A DNA stretch of 33,061 bases from Anaerolineae bacterium (GCA_022822545.1 JAJEBE010000002.1:1-33061), one strand, 5' to 3'. Numbered from the stretch's first letter, positions 1-7,935 are shown. The notes: generated by a model not told the origin, from the sequence alone. Made by a program: numbers and translations.

Positions 1-675
1 CACAGCACCGCCCACTCCCAACTGGTCGACCCCGCCGAACTGCTCAGCATCCAGCAGAACACCCCCGAGCACATCTGGCAAACCGAATACGAAGCCGAAT
101 TCGCCGACAACCGCGGCGCGGTCTTCCGCCGCATCACCGAGTCCGCCGCCCCGCCGCCCTACGACCAGCCCCAGCCGGGTCACGCCTATGTCGCCGGCAT
201 CGACTGGGGGCGCAGCCGCGACTACACCGCCATCGCCGTCCTCGATGCCAGCAACGGCAAAATGGTCGCCCTCGACCGCTTCAAAGACGCCGGCTGGGAA
301 CACCAACGAGGACGCCTCGAAACCATCGTCAAACGCTGGCGCCCGAAGATCGTCTGGGCCGAAGCCAACTCCATCGGCGAACCCAACATCGAAGCCCTCA
401 ACCGAGCCGGCCTGCCCGTCAAACCCTTCTACACCAACGCCAAATCCAAAGCGCCCCTCATCGAAGCCCTGGCCCTGGCCATCGAACGCAACGAGATCAC
501 CCTGCTCGATGACCCCGTCCTGCTGGGCGAGCTCGCCGACTACCAACTGGAACGCCTGCCCGGCGGCGGCTACCGCTACGGCGCCCCGCCCGGCCGCCAC
601 GACGACACCGTCATCGCCGCCGCCCTGGCCTGGCACGACAAACAATTCACCGGCCCCCGCATCGCCTTCGCCTGA
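1..675 (+). CDS. Phage terminase large subunit, C-terminal nuclease part (5'-truncated)
   Basis: The reading frame is open from base 1, so the N-terminal ATPase part lies outside the window. What remains is the RNase H-like nuclease domain that cuts concatemeric phage DNA during packaging. The visible acidic signature is AGIDWGRSRDYTAIAVLD early in the fragment (first metal-binding Asp), then IVWAEANSIGEPNIEAL (Glu) and GRHDDTVIAAALAW near the end (C-terminal Asp), in the order expected for large terminases. The stop at 673-675 is followed by a promoter and a metabolic gene, with no portal, capsid or tail gene, so this is either the edge of a prophage lying upstream or an orphan remnant. Codon use is strongly C-ending. 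Alternative: a related Mu-like or GTA-type terminase. Confidence 0.82.
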   Translation, partial: HSTAHSQLVDPAELLSIQQNTPEHIWQTEYEAEFADNRGAVFRRITESAAPPPYDQPQPGHAYVAGIDWGRSRDYTAIAVLDASNGKMVALDRFKDAGWEHQRGRLETIVKRWRPKIVWAEANSIGEPNIEALNRAGLPVKPFYTNAKSKAPLIEALALAIERNEITLLDDPVLLGELADYQLERLPGGGYRYGAPPGRHDDTVIAAALAWHDKQFTGPRIAFA

Positions 676-690
676 TGACCCGCCGCTCAT

Positions 691-718
691 TTGACAATTC
701 ACGATTGCGGTCTATTAT
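691..718 (+). promoter_or_regulatory. Sigma70-type promoter upstream of the isomerase-like gene
   Basis: A perfect -35 TTGACA (691-696) is separated by 16 bp from a -10 TATTAT (713-718). Transcription would begin near 725 and give a leader of about 50 nt ahead of the ATG at 776. It lies just after the terminase stop and likely drives the 776-2804 gene pair. Confidence 0.7.
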
Positions 719-775
719 CAATGGAAAGCGGGAACAAGCTGACTCGAATGAGGGTCGAGAAAAGGGGACGGTGAG

Positions 776-1603
776 ATGATAGAACTTGCGATATCTTCCT
801 GGACAGTGCACGGCGTCTTGGGCGCGCCCTGGTATTTGCCCGACGCGTCTGGAACTATGGTCAACACAAAAGAGCCGCAGCCCGCCGAACTGACCCTGCT
901 CGAACTTCCCGCCTTTGTCGCCGCCGACGGTTTCAGGCTGCTCGAAATCTGCAATTTTCATTTGCCCTCCATCGCCGACGACTATCTGGCCGAACTGCGT
1001 CAAGCCCTGGAAGACAGCGGCGTCACGCTGGTGAACCTGCTCATTGATACCGGCAACTTGTCGGCCGCGGACGATGCTGCCCGGCGCGCCGATATTGAAG
1101 CGGCCAAAGGCTGGCAGGACATCGCCGTCAAGCTGGGCGCGAAAGGCGTCCGCCTGGATTGCGGCACGGAAGCGCCAAGCCCCGGGGCGATCGAGCGCAG
1201 CGTGCAGGCCTTGCGCGAACTGATCGATTACGGCGCGAGCATCGGCCTGGCCAGCACCACCGAGAACTGGCGCCAGACCAGCGTCGAGAGCGAAAACCTG
1301 TTGCGAATCATGGGGGCGGTCGATCGTCCGCTGAATCTCTGCGTCGACTTCGGCAATGCCTCCAAGACCAGCGACAAATACGCCACTATGCGGGCGCTGC
1401 TGCCCCGAGCGACCTCCCTGCATTGCAAGGGCAACTTCGCCGGCGATACCCTTGACGTGGCGGAGTTTCAACGCAGCCTGTCACTGGTGCGCGAAGCCAA
1501 CTTCAGCGGTCATATCGCCTTGATCTACGATGGCACGGATAAGGAATGGGACAAGGTTCTAAAGCTGAGGTCCCATGTCGAGCGCGAACTGATGCTCGCC
1601 TGA
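776..1603 (+). CDS. Sugar phosphate isomerase/epimerase-like TIM-barrel protein
   Basis: A 275-residue protein of the xylose-isomerase-like TIM-barrel superfamily (AP endonuclease 2 fold), which isomerises or epimerises sugars, polyols or keto acids using a divalent metal. Recognisable strand ends are ENWRQTSVESENLLRI (Glu ligand), LCVDFGNASK (Asp ligand) and SLHCKGNF (His ligand). The last strand reads HIALIYDG where the family usually has a Glu (LEYEG-like), so one metal ligand may be absent. The start ATG follows a purine-rich AGGGTCGAG/AAAAGGGG leader. The FAD oxidoreductase follows after 55 nt on the same strand, and dgoD lies beyond it, which suggests sugar-acid or amino-sugar catabolism. 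The exact substrate cannot be read from the sequence. Confidence 0.75.
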   Translation: MIELAISSWTVHGVLGAPWYLPDASGTMVNTKEPQPAELTLLELPAFVAADGFRLLEICNFHLPSIADDYLAELRQALEDSGVTLVNLLIDTGNLSAADDAARRADIEAAKGWQDIAVKLGAKGVRLDCGTEAPSPGAIERSVQALRELIDYGASIGLASTTENWRQTSVESENLLRIMGAVDRPLNLCVDFGNASKTSDKYATMRALLPRATSLHCKGNFAGDTLDVAEFQRSLSLVREANFSGHIALIYDGTDKEWDKVLKLRSHVERELMLA

Positions 1604-1658
1604 TGCCGACTTTACACGCAGCAATGCCGTATTCCAATTTTACTCGCGGGAGACTGTC

Positions 1659-2804
1659 TTGACCGTTTCGCACTGGCAACAAGCTGAACAAGAGGAGCGC
1701 GAGGTTGACTTCCTGGTGGTCGGCGCCGGCTTGGCCGGTTGCACAGCCGCTTACATCGCGGAGCGGGCGCACAAGCGCGATGTGGTCATCACCGATGCCC
1801 GCGATGTCGCCCTCGGCGCCAGCGGTCGCAACGCCGGCTTCATGATCAGCGGCCTGGATACCTTCTATCACCGCGCCATCGAATGCTACGGCCACAAGAC
1901 CGCCCGCGAAGTGTGGGCCATGTCCGAGCGCAGCTTCCAGCTCTGGCGCGGCTTCATCGAGAACAGCCCCTTTGATGTCCCTATCGACAACTGCGGCTCC
2001 ATGCTGCTGGCGGAAACCGAGGAAGAAGCGAAAGAACTGGAGCTGGCCGCCCGCGCCCTCGATGAGGACAAGATCGCCATCGAATACTACAGCCGAGATC
2101 CACTCAGGCGCGGATACCTGGCCGGCATTGAACAGCCGCTGGACGCCGGCGTGCAGCCCTATCTCCTGGTCAAATCCATCCTGGCGCAAGGCGGCGCGGA
2201 ATTCATTCCCAACAACGAACTCTACCGCCTGGAGCAAAACGGCGCTTATGTACGCGTCTACACGCGCAAAGTCATTTTCAAAGCGCAGTACGTCATGCTC
2301 TGCACCAACGCCTACTCGCCGAATATCGATGCCTATTTTGTCGGCAAGGTCCTGCCCACTCGCGCTCAATGCCTGGTCACGGAACCGCTCGAGCATATCC
2401 CGGTTCCTTATTGCGGTTATAGCGACTACGGCTATATGTATTACCGCAGCACATTTGACGGGCGCTTTCTTTTGGGCGGCGGCCGGCAGCATTTCCGCGA
2501 CGAAGAAGACGACACGGTAGAAGATCGTCTTAATCCCAAAGTCCAAGCCTTCCTGGACGATTACCTCAAGAAGTATTTCCCCGATGTGGAGGCCCCGGTC
2601 GCGCATCGCTGGAGCGGCATTATGGGTTTTAGCAGCGACGGGCTGCCCCTGGCGGGGACATTGCCCGGCCGGTCACGGATCGGTTTCGCCGTTGGTTTTA
2701 CCGGCCACGGTCTGGCGCTGGCCGGCGCCACCGCGGAGCGCGCTGTGGACAAGCTGCTCAATGGCGCTTCGGCCGGCGCGGTTGATGCCTGCCGATTCGA
2801 GTAG
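1659..2804 (+). CDS. FAD-dependent oxidoreductase, DAO (glycine/D-amino acid oxidase) family
   Basis: A 381-residue flavoprotein that would oxidise an amine, amino acid or related substrate. The N-terminal Rossmann dinucleotide fold is clear: VVGAGLAGCTAAYIAER (about residues 20-36), followed by the family's ALGASGRNAGFM stretch. The C-terminal FAD-closing motif GFAVGFTGHGLALAGATAE is also typical of DAO/PuuB/SoxB-like enzymes. I chose the TTG at 1659 because GGGAGA (about 1647-1652) sits 6 nt upstream and no ATG occurs before the Rossmann motif. It is probably co-transcribed with the TIM-barrel gene before it. It ends 11 nt from the end of the convergent dgoD. The substrate is unknown; a periplasmic location is not suggested, as there is no signal peptide. 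Confidence 0.85.
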   Translation: MTVSHWQQAEQEEREVDFLVVGAGLAGCTAAYIAERAHKRDVVITDARDVALGASGRNAGFMISGLDTFYHRAIECYGHKTAREVWAMSERSFQLWRGFIENSPFDVPIDNCGSMLLAETEEEAKELELAARALDEDKIAIEYYSRDPLRRGYLAGIEQPLDAGVQPYLLVKSILAQGGAEFIPNNELYRLEQNGAYVRVYTRKVIFKAQYVMLCTNAYSPNIDAYFVGKVLPTRAQCLVTEPLEHIPVPYCGYSDYGYMYYRSTFDGRFLLGGGRQHFRDEEDDTVEDRLNPKVQAFLDDYLKKYFPDVEAPVAHRWSGIMGFSSDGLPLAGTLPGRSRIGFAVGFTGHGLALAGATAERAVDKLLNGASAGAVDACRFE

Positions 2805-2815
2805 CCGCAGAGCAA

Positions 2816-3964
2816 CTACCATTCCGCCACCGAGCCATCCTTCCGCCGCCAGCGCGGATTGCGCCAGCGAAAAGCATGATCCGATGCCGCCCGCACCTTG
2901 CCTTCGTCAATCTCGATGCCGAGGCCGGGCGCCGTCGGCAAGTTAACGTAGCCCTCCTGGTAGTTGAAGACGGATGGATCAACCAGATAATCCAGCAAGT
3001 CCGCCTGAGTGTTGTAGTGTATGCCGAGGCTTTGCTCTTGTATCAGCGCGTTATAGGCGACCGCATCCACCTGCAAGCAGGAGGCCAGCGCGATCGGCCC
3101 CAGCGGGCAATGCGGCGCCAGAGCCACGTCATAAGCCTCCGCCATCGCCGCGATTCTCAGAACTTCGGAGATGCCGCCGGCATGGGAAACATCGGGCTGA
3201 ATGATGTCGACGCTGCCCTCCGCCAGAACCGTCTTGAAATCCCAGCGTGAATACATGCGTTCGCCCGTGGCGATCGGTATTGATGTCGAACGTTTCAGAT
3301 CCAGCAAGGACTCATTGTGCATCGGCAGGATCGGCTCCTCAACGAACATCAGGTGATACGGTTCCAACTCGCGTATGAGCATCTTCGCCATCGGCTTATG
3401 CACCCGCCCATGAAAATCCACCGCGATGCTGAAGTCATCCCCGACCGCTTCTCGCACCGAGGCCACCCGCGCGACCGCCTCGTCAATATGGGCGAATGTA
3501 TCCATGTAGTTGACTTCATTCACGGCCCCCATCTTGACCGCTTTTAAGCCCTCGGCCCGCCGCTGCTTGGCCTGCTGCGCGACATCTGACGGACGATCGC
3601 CGCCGATGCCCGCGTAAATTTGCACCCGGTCCCGCACTTTGCCGCCCAGCAAGTCATATATCGGCACGCTGTGGATCTTGCCTTTGATATCCCAAAGCGC
3701 TTGATTGACACCGGCGATCGCGCTCATCATCACCGGCCCGCCCCGATAGAAGCGCGCCCGGAACAGCGTCTGCCAGATATCTTCAATCTGCCGCGGGTCC
3801 CGCCCCAGCAGATAGTCCGCCATGTCTTCCACCGCGCCACGCACCGTGCCCGCCTGCCCCTCGACAATCGGCTCGCCCCAACCGACCCAGCCGTCGTCCG
3901 TGGACAGCTTGAGGAAGAGCCAGCGCGGCGGAACCGTGAACAACTCCAATTCAGCGATTTTCAT
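2816..3964 (-). CDS. dgoD: D-galactonate dehydratase (enolase superfamily)
   Basis: Dehydrates D-galactonate to 2-keto-3-deoxy-galactonate in the De Ley-Doudoroff galactose route. The protein tracks Escherichia coli DgoD closely through the whole length: PPRWLFLKLSTDDG at the N-terminus, FYRGGPVMMSAIAGVNQALWDIKGK, the Asp/His pair in AVDFHGRVHKPMAKMLIRELEPY, Glu ligands in VEEP and ATGERMYSR, the acid/base His in LAPHCPLGPIALA, and the terminal WRNPRWRRKDGSVAEW. I place the start at the ATG 3964-3962 (MKIAEL, as in DgoD) rather than the in-frame ATG at 4003, because that upstream region contains a TATAAT that would be the promoter. Length is 382 residues. It runs convergent with the FAD oxidoreductase. 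Confidence 0.93.
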   Translation of the reverse strand: MKIAELELFTVPPRWLFLKLSTDDGWVGWGEPIVEGQAGTVRGAVEDMADYLLGRDPRQIEDIWQTLFRARFYRGGPVMMSAIAGVNQALWDIKGKIHSVPIYDLLGGKVRDRVQIYAGIGGDRPSDVAQQAKQRRAEGLKAVKMGAVNEVNYMDTFAHIDEAVARVASVREAVGDDFSIAVDFHGRVHKPMAKMLIRELEPYHLMFVEEPILPMHNESLLDLKRSTSIPIATGERMYSRWDFKTVLAEGSVDIIQPDVSHAGGISEVLRIAAMAEAYDVALAPHCPLGPIALASCLQVDAVAYNALIQEQSLGIHYNTQADLLDYLVDPSVFNYQEGYVNLPTAPGLGIEIDEGKVRAASDHAFRWRNPRWRRKDGSVAEW

Positions 3965-3984
3965 AGAGCGCAACCTGGATTTAA

Positions 3985-4014
3985 TTAGCCGTTCGAGCCA
4001 CATCGATTATAATG
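3985..4014. promoter_or_regulatory. Divergent promoter region with a palindromic ATTATAAT -10 core
   Basis: ATTATAAT is its own reverse complement and spells TATAAT on both strands (4006-4011 on minus, 4008-4013 on plus). On the plus strand a TTAGCC (3985-3990) lies exactly 17 bp upstream of the plus TATAAT. A convincing minus -35 is not visible (CTGGCA at 4034-4029 with 17 bp spacing). It sits between dgoD (minus) and the antiporter (plus), so one core may serve both genes. Confidence 0.5.
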
Positions 4015-4058
4015 AAGCGGTGAGAACTTGCCAGACGCATGGAGAAAGGCAACCGTCC

Positions 4059-5453
4059 TTGAAGCTATCTTACGGACTCTTTCGGCGCCGTCTGCTTATC
4101 CCGGTTTTGCTATTCGGCTTGCTGTTCTTGCAGAATACAGGGGCAGTCTTCGCCGAGACAACCGAAGAGCCCAGCACCGGAGTCAACTCCTTTATCCCGT
4201 TGATGTTTGCTTTGGGCATCATATTGCTGGCGTCGCGCACCGGCGGCGCTATCGCCCGTCAACTCAATCAGCCGCGCGTCCTCGGGCAGTTGATCGTCGG
4301 GCTCATCTTGGGGCCCACCGTGCTCGACATGTTGCACTGGGGCATCCTACAGGGGGTCGACCTGCAGCATACGATAAAGGAATTTGCCGAGCTTGGCGTC
4401 CTGCTGCTGATGTTTAACATCGGCTTGGAGGTGCACCTCAGCGAACTGGCGAAGGTCGGCAAAGTGGCTGTTTTCGCTGGTATTTTAGGTGTTGTGGCGC
4501 CGGTGGCCTTTACCGTCGTCGTGCTAATCCCGACCGGTCATGATTGGTTCCCCGCGCTCTTCGCCGGCGTGACGCTCGCCGCCACTTCCGTCAGCATCTC
4601 GGCGCAAGTCTTGCTGGAGCTGGGCTACCTGCATACCAAAGAGGGAAACGCCCTGCTGGCCACCGCCTTGATCGATGATGTGCTGGCGATCCTGGCGGTG
4701 TCGCTGACCTTGGTTGTGGCCGGCGCGAGCGGCGCGGAAGGCGGCCCGGACTTCAGCCAGCTTCTAGTCATCATCGTGCAGATGGCCGCTTACATCGTCA
4801 TCGCTTTCCTGATCGCCTGGCACGCGCTGCCAAAGGCAATGGTCTGGATCCAGCGGCGCCCGAAGCTGTCACAAGCTTACGGCATACCGATATTCGCGTT
4901 AATCTGCGCCTTGCTATTCGGCTGGTCGGCCGAGTATCTCGGCGGGGTTGCCGCTATAACCGGCGCTTTCATCGCCGGCGTCGGCTTGAGCAAGCTGCCA
5001 TCGGCCAGCATGAAACATGAGATCGAGCAGTCGATGAGCCACTTGGCATACGTCTTCCTGGTGCCGATCTTCTTTGTCGATGTCGGCCTCGAGACGGATC
5101 TGGGCAACTTTCCGCTGGAAGCGCTTCCCTTCATGCTTGTCCTGCTGCTGATGGCGGTGATAAGCAAGGTCTTCGGGGCCGGTTTCGGCGCGCGCATGGG
5201 CGGCTTCGACTTGCGTGAATCCTTGCGCGTCGGCGTCTGCATGGTCTCGCGCGGCGAAGTCGGGCTCATCATCATTTCCATCGGCTTGTCGAGCGGCATC
5301 CTTGATAGCGGCAGCGAGCTCTACGCATCGCTCTTTATGGTCATTTTGCTGACAACCGTCCTGACACCGCCCATGGTGCGCTGGGTATTTCATGGCAGGA
5401 ATCAAAACGAAATCGCCAATCCCCACCTTGCGGGCGCGGCGACGGGAGACTGA
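4059..5453 (+). CDS. CPA2/Kef-type cation:proton antiporter, membrane domain only
   Basis: A 464-residue integral membrane protein that would exchange Na+ or K+ for protons. After a hydrophobic N-terminal segment that may be a signal peptide (FRRRLLIPVLLFGLLFLQ, then AVFAE), about 12 hydrophobic helices follow. The CPA2 hallmarks are visible: ARQLNQPRVLGQLIVGLILGP near the start, ALIDDVLAILAVSL with the transport Asp pair, GAFIAGVGLSKLP, and the late CMVSRGEVGLIIISIGL. No C-terminal RCK/TrkA-N domain is present, unlike KefB/KefC. I chose TTG 4059 because GGAGAAAGG (4041-4049) lies 9 nt upstream; the frame is open much further upstream but that region overlaps dgoD antisense. The PII-like gene starts 2 nt after its stop, so the two are probably coupled. 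Confidence 0.85.
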   Translation: MKLSYGLFRRRLLIPVLLFGLLFLQNTGAVFAETTEEPSTGVNSFIPLMFALGIILLASRTGGAIARQLNQPRVLGQLIVGLILGPTVLDMLHWGILQGVDLQHTIKEFAELGVLLLMFNIGLEVHLSELAKVGKVAVFAGILGVVAPVAFTVVVLIPTGHDWFPALFAGVTLAATSVSISAQVLLELGYLHTKEGNALLATALIDDVLAILAVSLTLVVAGASGAEGGPDFSQLLVIIVQMAAYIVIAFLIAWHALPKAMVWIQRRPKLSQAYGIPIFALICALLFGWSAEYLGGVAAITGAFIAGVGLSKLPSASMKHEIEQSMSHLAYVFLVPIFFVDVGLETDLGNFPLEALPFMLVLLLMAVISKVFGAGFGARMGGFDLRESLRVGVCMVSRGEVGLIIISIGLSSGILDSGSELYASLFMVILLTTVLTPPMVRWVFHGRNQNEIANPHLAGAATGD

Positions 5454-5455
5454 AC

Positions 5456-5842
5456 ATGATGAAATTGATTATCCTCATCACTTCTAACGTAGAAAATGGT
5501 CTGGATGTCGCCGTTCGCTGGCAAGAGGCGGGGGCGCCCGGCGTCACCGTGCTCAAGAGCTTCGGGCTGCACAGCTTGCAGCGCAAGATGATGGGGGATA
5601 GTTTGGAAGTGCCGCTGCACATCGCCAGCTCCATGGCCAGCCTGATGGCCTATGTGCTGCGCGAGATGGAGTTTAACAACCATGTCTTGCTTTCGGTCGT
5701 GCCGGAAGATTTGGTGGCAACTTTATTGGACGAGGCGCGGGCCGTCATGGGCGACTTGCTCGAGCCGAATCACGGCGTGGCTTTCGTCGTCCCGCTTGAC
5801 CAAGCGATCGGCGTGCGTTCGCCCGATGGCAACAGCGAATAG
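5456..5842 (+). CDS. PII-like small signalling protein (probable antiporter partner)
   Basis: A 128-residue soluble protein whose start KLIILITSNVENGLDVAVRWQEAGAPGVTVL matches the beta1-alpha1-beta2 of the ferredoxin-like PII/PII-like fold, followed by a flexible region (about 38-58, T-loop position) and a second beta-alpha-beta half (NNHVLLSVVPEDLVATLLDEARAVM). PII-like proteins (GlnK, SbtB and relatives) form trimers that bind nucleotides and often regulate the transporter encoded next to them. The start overlaps the antiporter stop region (ATG 2 nt downstream, with GGGAG just before), which suggests coupled translation and a joint job: this protein may replace the missing RCK domain of the antiporter. 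The role is inferred from position. A second Met is the next codon. Confidence 0.6.
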   Translation: MMKLIILITSNVENGLDVAVRWQEAGAPGVTVLKSFGLHSLQRKMMGDSLEVPLHIASSMASLMAYVLREMEFNNHVLLSVVPEDLVATLLDEARAVMGDLLEPNHGVAFVVPLDQAIGVRSPDGNSE

Positions 5843-5866
5843 AGCGCCCGGATCGCCATCTCGCTC

Positions 5867-5896
5867 TTGAGCAATGCGCCCGCTTTAGGTTATGAT
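5867..5896 (+). promoter_or_regulatory. Promoter of tRNA-Gln
   Basis: TTGAGC (5867-5872) and TATGAT (5891-5896) are separated by 18 bp. Initiation would fall near 5903, about 5 nt before the mature tRNA 5' end at 5908. Confidence 0.55.
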
Positions 5897-5907
5897 TGCA
5901 GCGCCTT

Positions 5908-5980
5908 AGGGAAGTAGCTCAATCGGCAGAGCAGGTGCCTTTGGAGCACAAGGTTAAAGGTTCGAGTCCTTTCTTCCCTG
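5908..5980 (+). tRNA. tRNA-Gln (anticodon UUG)
   Basis: A complete 73-nt cloverleaf can be drawn. The acceptor AGGGAAG pairs fully with CTTCCCT. The D arm is GCTC/GAGC with an 8-nt loop. The anticodon stem GGTGC/GCACA has one mismatch at the top, and the 7-nt loop CTTTGGA puts TTG at positions 34-36. The variable loop is AGGTT, and the T arm is AAAGG/CCTTT around TTCGAGT. The weak A1-U72 pair and discriminator G73 fit glutaminyl-tRNA identity rules. The CCA end is not encoded. Reading the loop one base later (TGG, Pro) breaks the stem, so Gln is preferred. Confidence 0.9.
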
Positions 5981-5995
5981 TCCTCGCAATACCTT

Positions 5996-6022
5996 GAGCC
6001 CGCCCGCGCGGGTTCTTTTTTT
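5996..6022 (+). terminator. Rho-independent terminator after tRNA-Gln
   Basis: The 8-bp stem GAGCCCGC / GCGGGTTC (one G-T pair) has a 4-nt loop CCGC and is followed directly by seven T residues (6016-6022). It stands 15 nt after the tRNA. It also separates the tRNA from the convergent dioxygenase operon. Confidence 0.85.
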
Positions 6023-6029
6023 GTCGGGG

Positions 6030-6770
6030 CTAGTCGCTTGACGTCCCTGCCGGCGGCGGATGAAAGTCGAAAGTCAGAATGCTGCGAATCGCTTCATGCC
6101 CTGGCGCAAGCGGATAAATCGGCGCCGCCTCATGCCACAGGCTCGCGTCATGAAACAGATAGCAGTCCAGCGCTTGCTCCAGGCGAAATGTGGACAGCAA
6201 GTTGCGGTCAGCGTCATATATTGAGACATGCCCGCCACCCGCGTTGACCAACTCCGCCAAATGCACGGTCACATATTCCGCGCCATCGCGATGAATGCCT
6301 TCGGGGGTCGGCTGCCCCATCTCGCTCTCGTTGGCCCTGACGCGGATCAAATGCGCGTGCACCTCCCACGCTCCCGCCGCCGCCGCGGCCAGCGGAAACT
6401 GACAAAAGTCAAAGCGGATCAGTTCCTGCAAGAATGGGTTCGCAAAGGTCGTATCCAGCAGGGGCGCGAACTTGCGGACGAAGCCGCCCGTCACCCGATT
6501 TATATCGCGGCTCTGATAATAATCTTCATGCGGCAGCCGATGCAGCACCCCGCTCTCCGGCGAGAAGGAAAAGCGACCATAGCGCCGGAAGCGGTACTTG
6601 CCAGCGCCGGGCAAGTAATCATCCGGCGGCAAATCGCTGTAGTCAATCGACAGGCTCAGCCAGCCTTGCCGCAGCTCATCCGTCATGCGCAATTCGTCGG
6701 CGCGCAGGCGACAGTACCCGGTCGTCCTCAACTCACTTCGCACATCGCGAAGGCAGGATATTTCGCTCAC
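6030..6770 (-). CDS. 2-oxoglutarate/Fe(II) dioxygenase, free-amino-acid hydroxylase type (2OG-Fe_Oxy_2)
   Basis: A 246-residue protein of the family that includes bacillar L-isoleucine dioxygenase, which hydroxylates free aliphatic amino acids using 2-oxoglutarate, O2 and Fe(II). The iron triad is visible: the HRD of TPEGIHRDGAEYVTVHL, and the distal His in DASLWHEAAPI. The Arg in AIRSILTFDF is placed to bind 2-oxoglutarate. I start it at GTG 6770-6768, one base after the TAG of the aminotransferase, with GGAG 9 nt upstream. The frame is open further upstream but that would be deep inside the aminotransferase gene. It is the third gene of a compact operon with an M20 amidohydrolase and a PLP aminotransferase. 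The substrate amino acid cannot be deduced. Confidence 0.8.
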   Translation of the reverse strand: MSEISCLRDVRSELRTTGYCRLRADELRMTDELRQGWLSLSIDYSDLPPDDYLPGAGKYRFRRYGRFSFSPESGVLHRLPHEDYYQSRDINRVTGGFVRKFAPLLDTTFANPFLQELIRFDFCQFPLAAAAAGAWEVHAHLIRVRANESEMGQPTPEGIHRDGAEYVTVHLAELVNAGGGHVSIYDADRNLLSTFRLEQALDCYLFHDASLWHEAAPIYPLAPGHEAIRSILTFDFHPPPAGTSSD

Positions 6771-6771
6771 G

Positions 6772-7935
6772 CTATCGGCTCCGCTGACGGATAAGATCGC
6801 CCAGGATTTCAATGCCCGCGCGTAAATCTTCCAGTGGCAGGAAACTAAAGGACAAGCGCAGATGATGCAAGCCGTCAGCCGGATCCACGAAGAAACCCGT
6901 GCCCGGAGCGAAGTAGACATTCCGCTCGCGCGCCGCCGCCGCCAGATCATCAACCCGCAGCGAGGACGGCAATCCCAGCCAGATGAAATAGCCGCCCCTT
7001 GGCCGCGTGCAGGTCACCGAAGCCGGCATAAGGGATTCCAGCGCCGCCAAGGCAATATCGCGCCGCGCCCGGTACTGCTCGCGCAACCAGCGCAAATGCG
7101 CTTCCCAGGCCCCGCTGCGGCAATACTGCGCCACGATCGCGGCGGTGAAGGGATTCGCCCCGCCGCCCATCGTCAATAGGCCGCTGCCGACGAAAGCGGC
7201 GATGCGGTCCGCCGCCCCAATTAGCCAGCCAATGCGCAAGCCGGGCGCGAGCGTCTTGGAAAAACTGCCTATACGCAAGACGTTCTCGCCGCCGGCCAAG
7301 GCGTAGAAGCTCGGCGGCAGCCGGTCGCCAAAGCGAATGTCGCAATAGACATCATCTTCAACGATGACAAATCCGTAACGCCGGCTCAATTCGATGACCG
7401 CCCGGCGGCGATCTTTGGGCATGGTGATGCCGGAGGGATTCTGAAAATTCGGCACAACATAATAGAACTTCGGCGCGCGCCTGCCGGCTTCGAGCTCGCG
7501 CAGCGTCCGCTCCATCTCAGCGATAAGAATGCCGCCCTCGTCGATGGGCACATCCCGCAGCTCCAGCCGATGGTCGTGGAAAATATGCAGCGCGTCGCGA
7601 TAGGAGGGCGCGTCCACCAGCAGGACATCACCGGCTTGTGTCAACTGATCGCTGATCATATCGACGCCCCAGGTCGAGCCGCCGATGATCATCAGGTTCT
7701 CAGGTCCGATTTCAAGCCCCTCGCCGCGCCGAAGCCGCTTGACCAGGAACTCGATCAACTCCGGGTTTCCTTGCTCATCGCCGTAATTAAAAAGGCGCGT
7801 GGCACCCTCGCCCCGCCAGATAGCATCAATCGCTCCCTGAATGCCATCCAGGGGCAGCAAGTCGCGCGCCGGGTGCCCGGCGAAGAGAGGGATGCTGCCC
7901 GCGACGACGCCTTGCGGCGCGCTCTCCAAATTCAT
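6772..7935 (-). CDS. PLP-dependent aminotransferase, class I/II
   Basis: A 387-residue fold-type I aminotransferase resembling the 2-aminoadipate/valine-pyruvate and MocR-domain aminotransferases. Visible motifs are the substrate-loop FNYGDEQGNPELIEFLVKRL, the PNFQNPSGITMP stretch holding the PLP-ring Asn, VEDDVYCDIRF with the Asp that contacts the pyridine N, and the Schiff-base Lys in GSFSKTLAPGLRIGW. There is no N-terminal GntR DNA-binding domain, so it is an enzyme rather than a MocR regulator. The ATG at 7935 directly abuts the TAA of the M20 gene (TAAATG), and the dioxygenase GTG begins one base after its own stop, so all three are translated as a unit. It probably interconverts the amino acid released or hydroxylated by its partners with the keto acid (inference). 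Confidence 0.88.
   Translation of the reverse strand: MNLESAPQGVVAGSIPLFAGHPARDLLPLDGIQGAIDAIWRGEGATRLFNYGDEQGNPELIEFLVKRLRRGEGLEIGPENLMIIGGSTWGVDMISDQLTQAGDVLLVDAPSYRDALHIFHDHRLELRDVPIDEGGILIAEMERTLRELEAGRRAPKFYYVVPNFQNPSGITMPKDRRRAVIELSRRYGFVIVEDDVYCDIRFGDRLPPSFYALAGGENVLRIGSFSKTLAPGLRIGWLIGAADRIAAFVGSGLLTMGGGANPFTAAIVAQYCRSGAWEAHLRWLREQYRARRDIALAALESLMPASVTCTRPRGGYFIWLGLPSSLRVDDLAAAARERNVYFAPGTGFFVDPADGLHHLRLSFSFLPLEDLRAGIEILGDLIRQRSR

Noticed and set aside
647..2606. Two long minus-strand frames (647-1471 and 1503-2606)
   Set aside because: Antisense to the isomerase-like and FAD oxidoreductase genes, whose motifs are unambiguous.
3822..4058. N-terminal extension of the antiporter
   Set aside because: It would overlap dgoD antisense and the promoter core; the ribosome-binding site and hydrophobic start support TTG 4059.
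5908..5980. tRNA-Pro(UGG) or tRNA-Trp(CCA) reading of the anticodon loop
   Set aside because: Shifting the loop breaks the GTGC/GCAC stem; the 7-nt loop CTTTGGA gives UUG, and G73 with weak 1-72 pair fits Gln.
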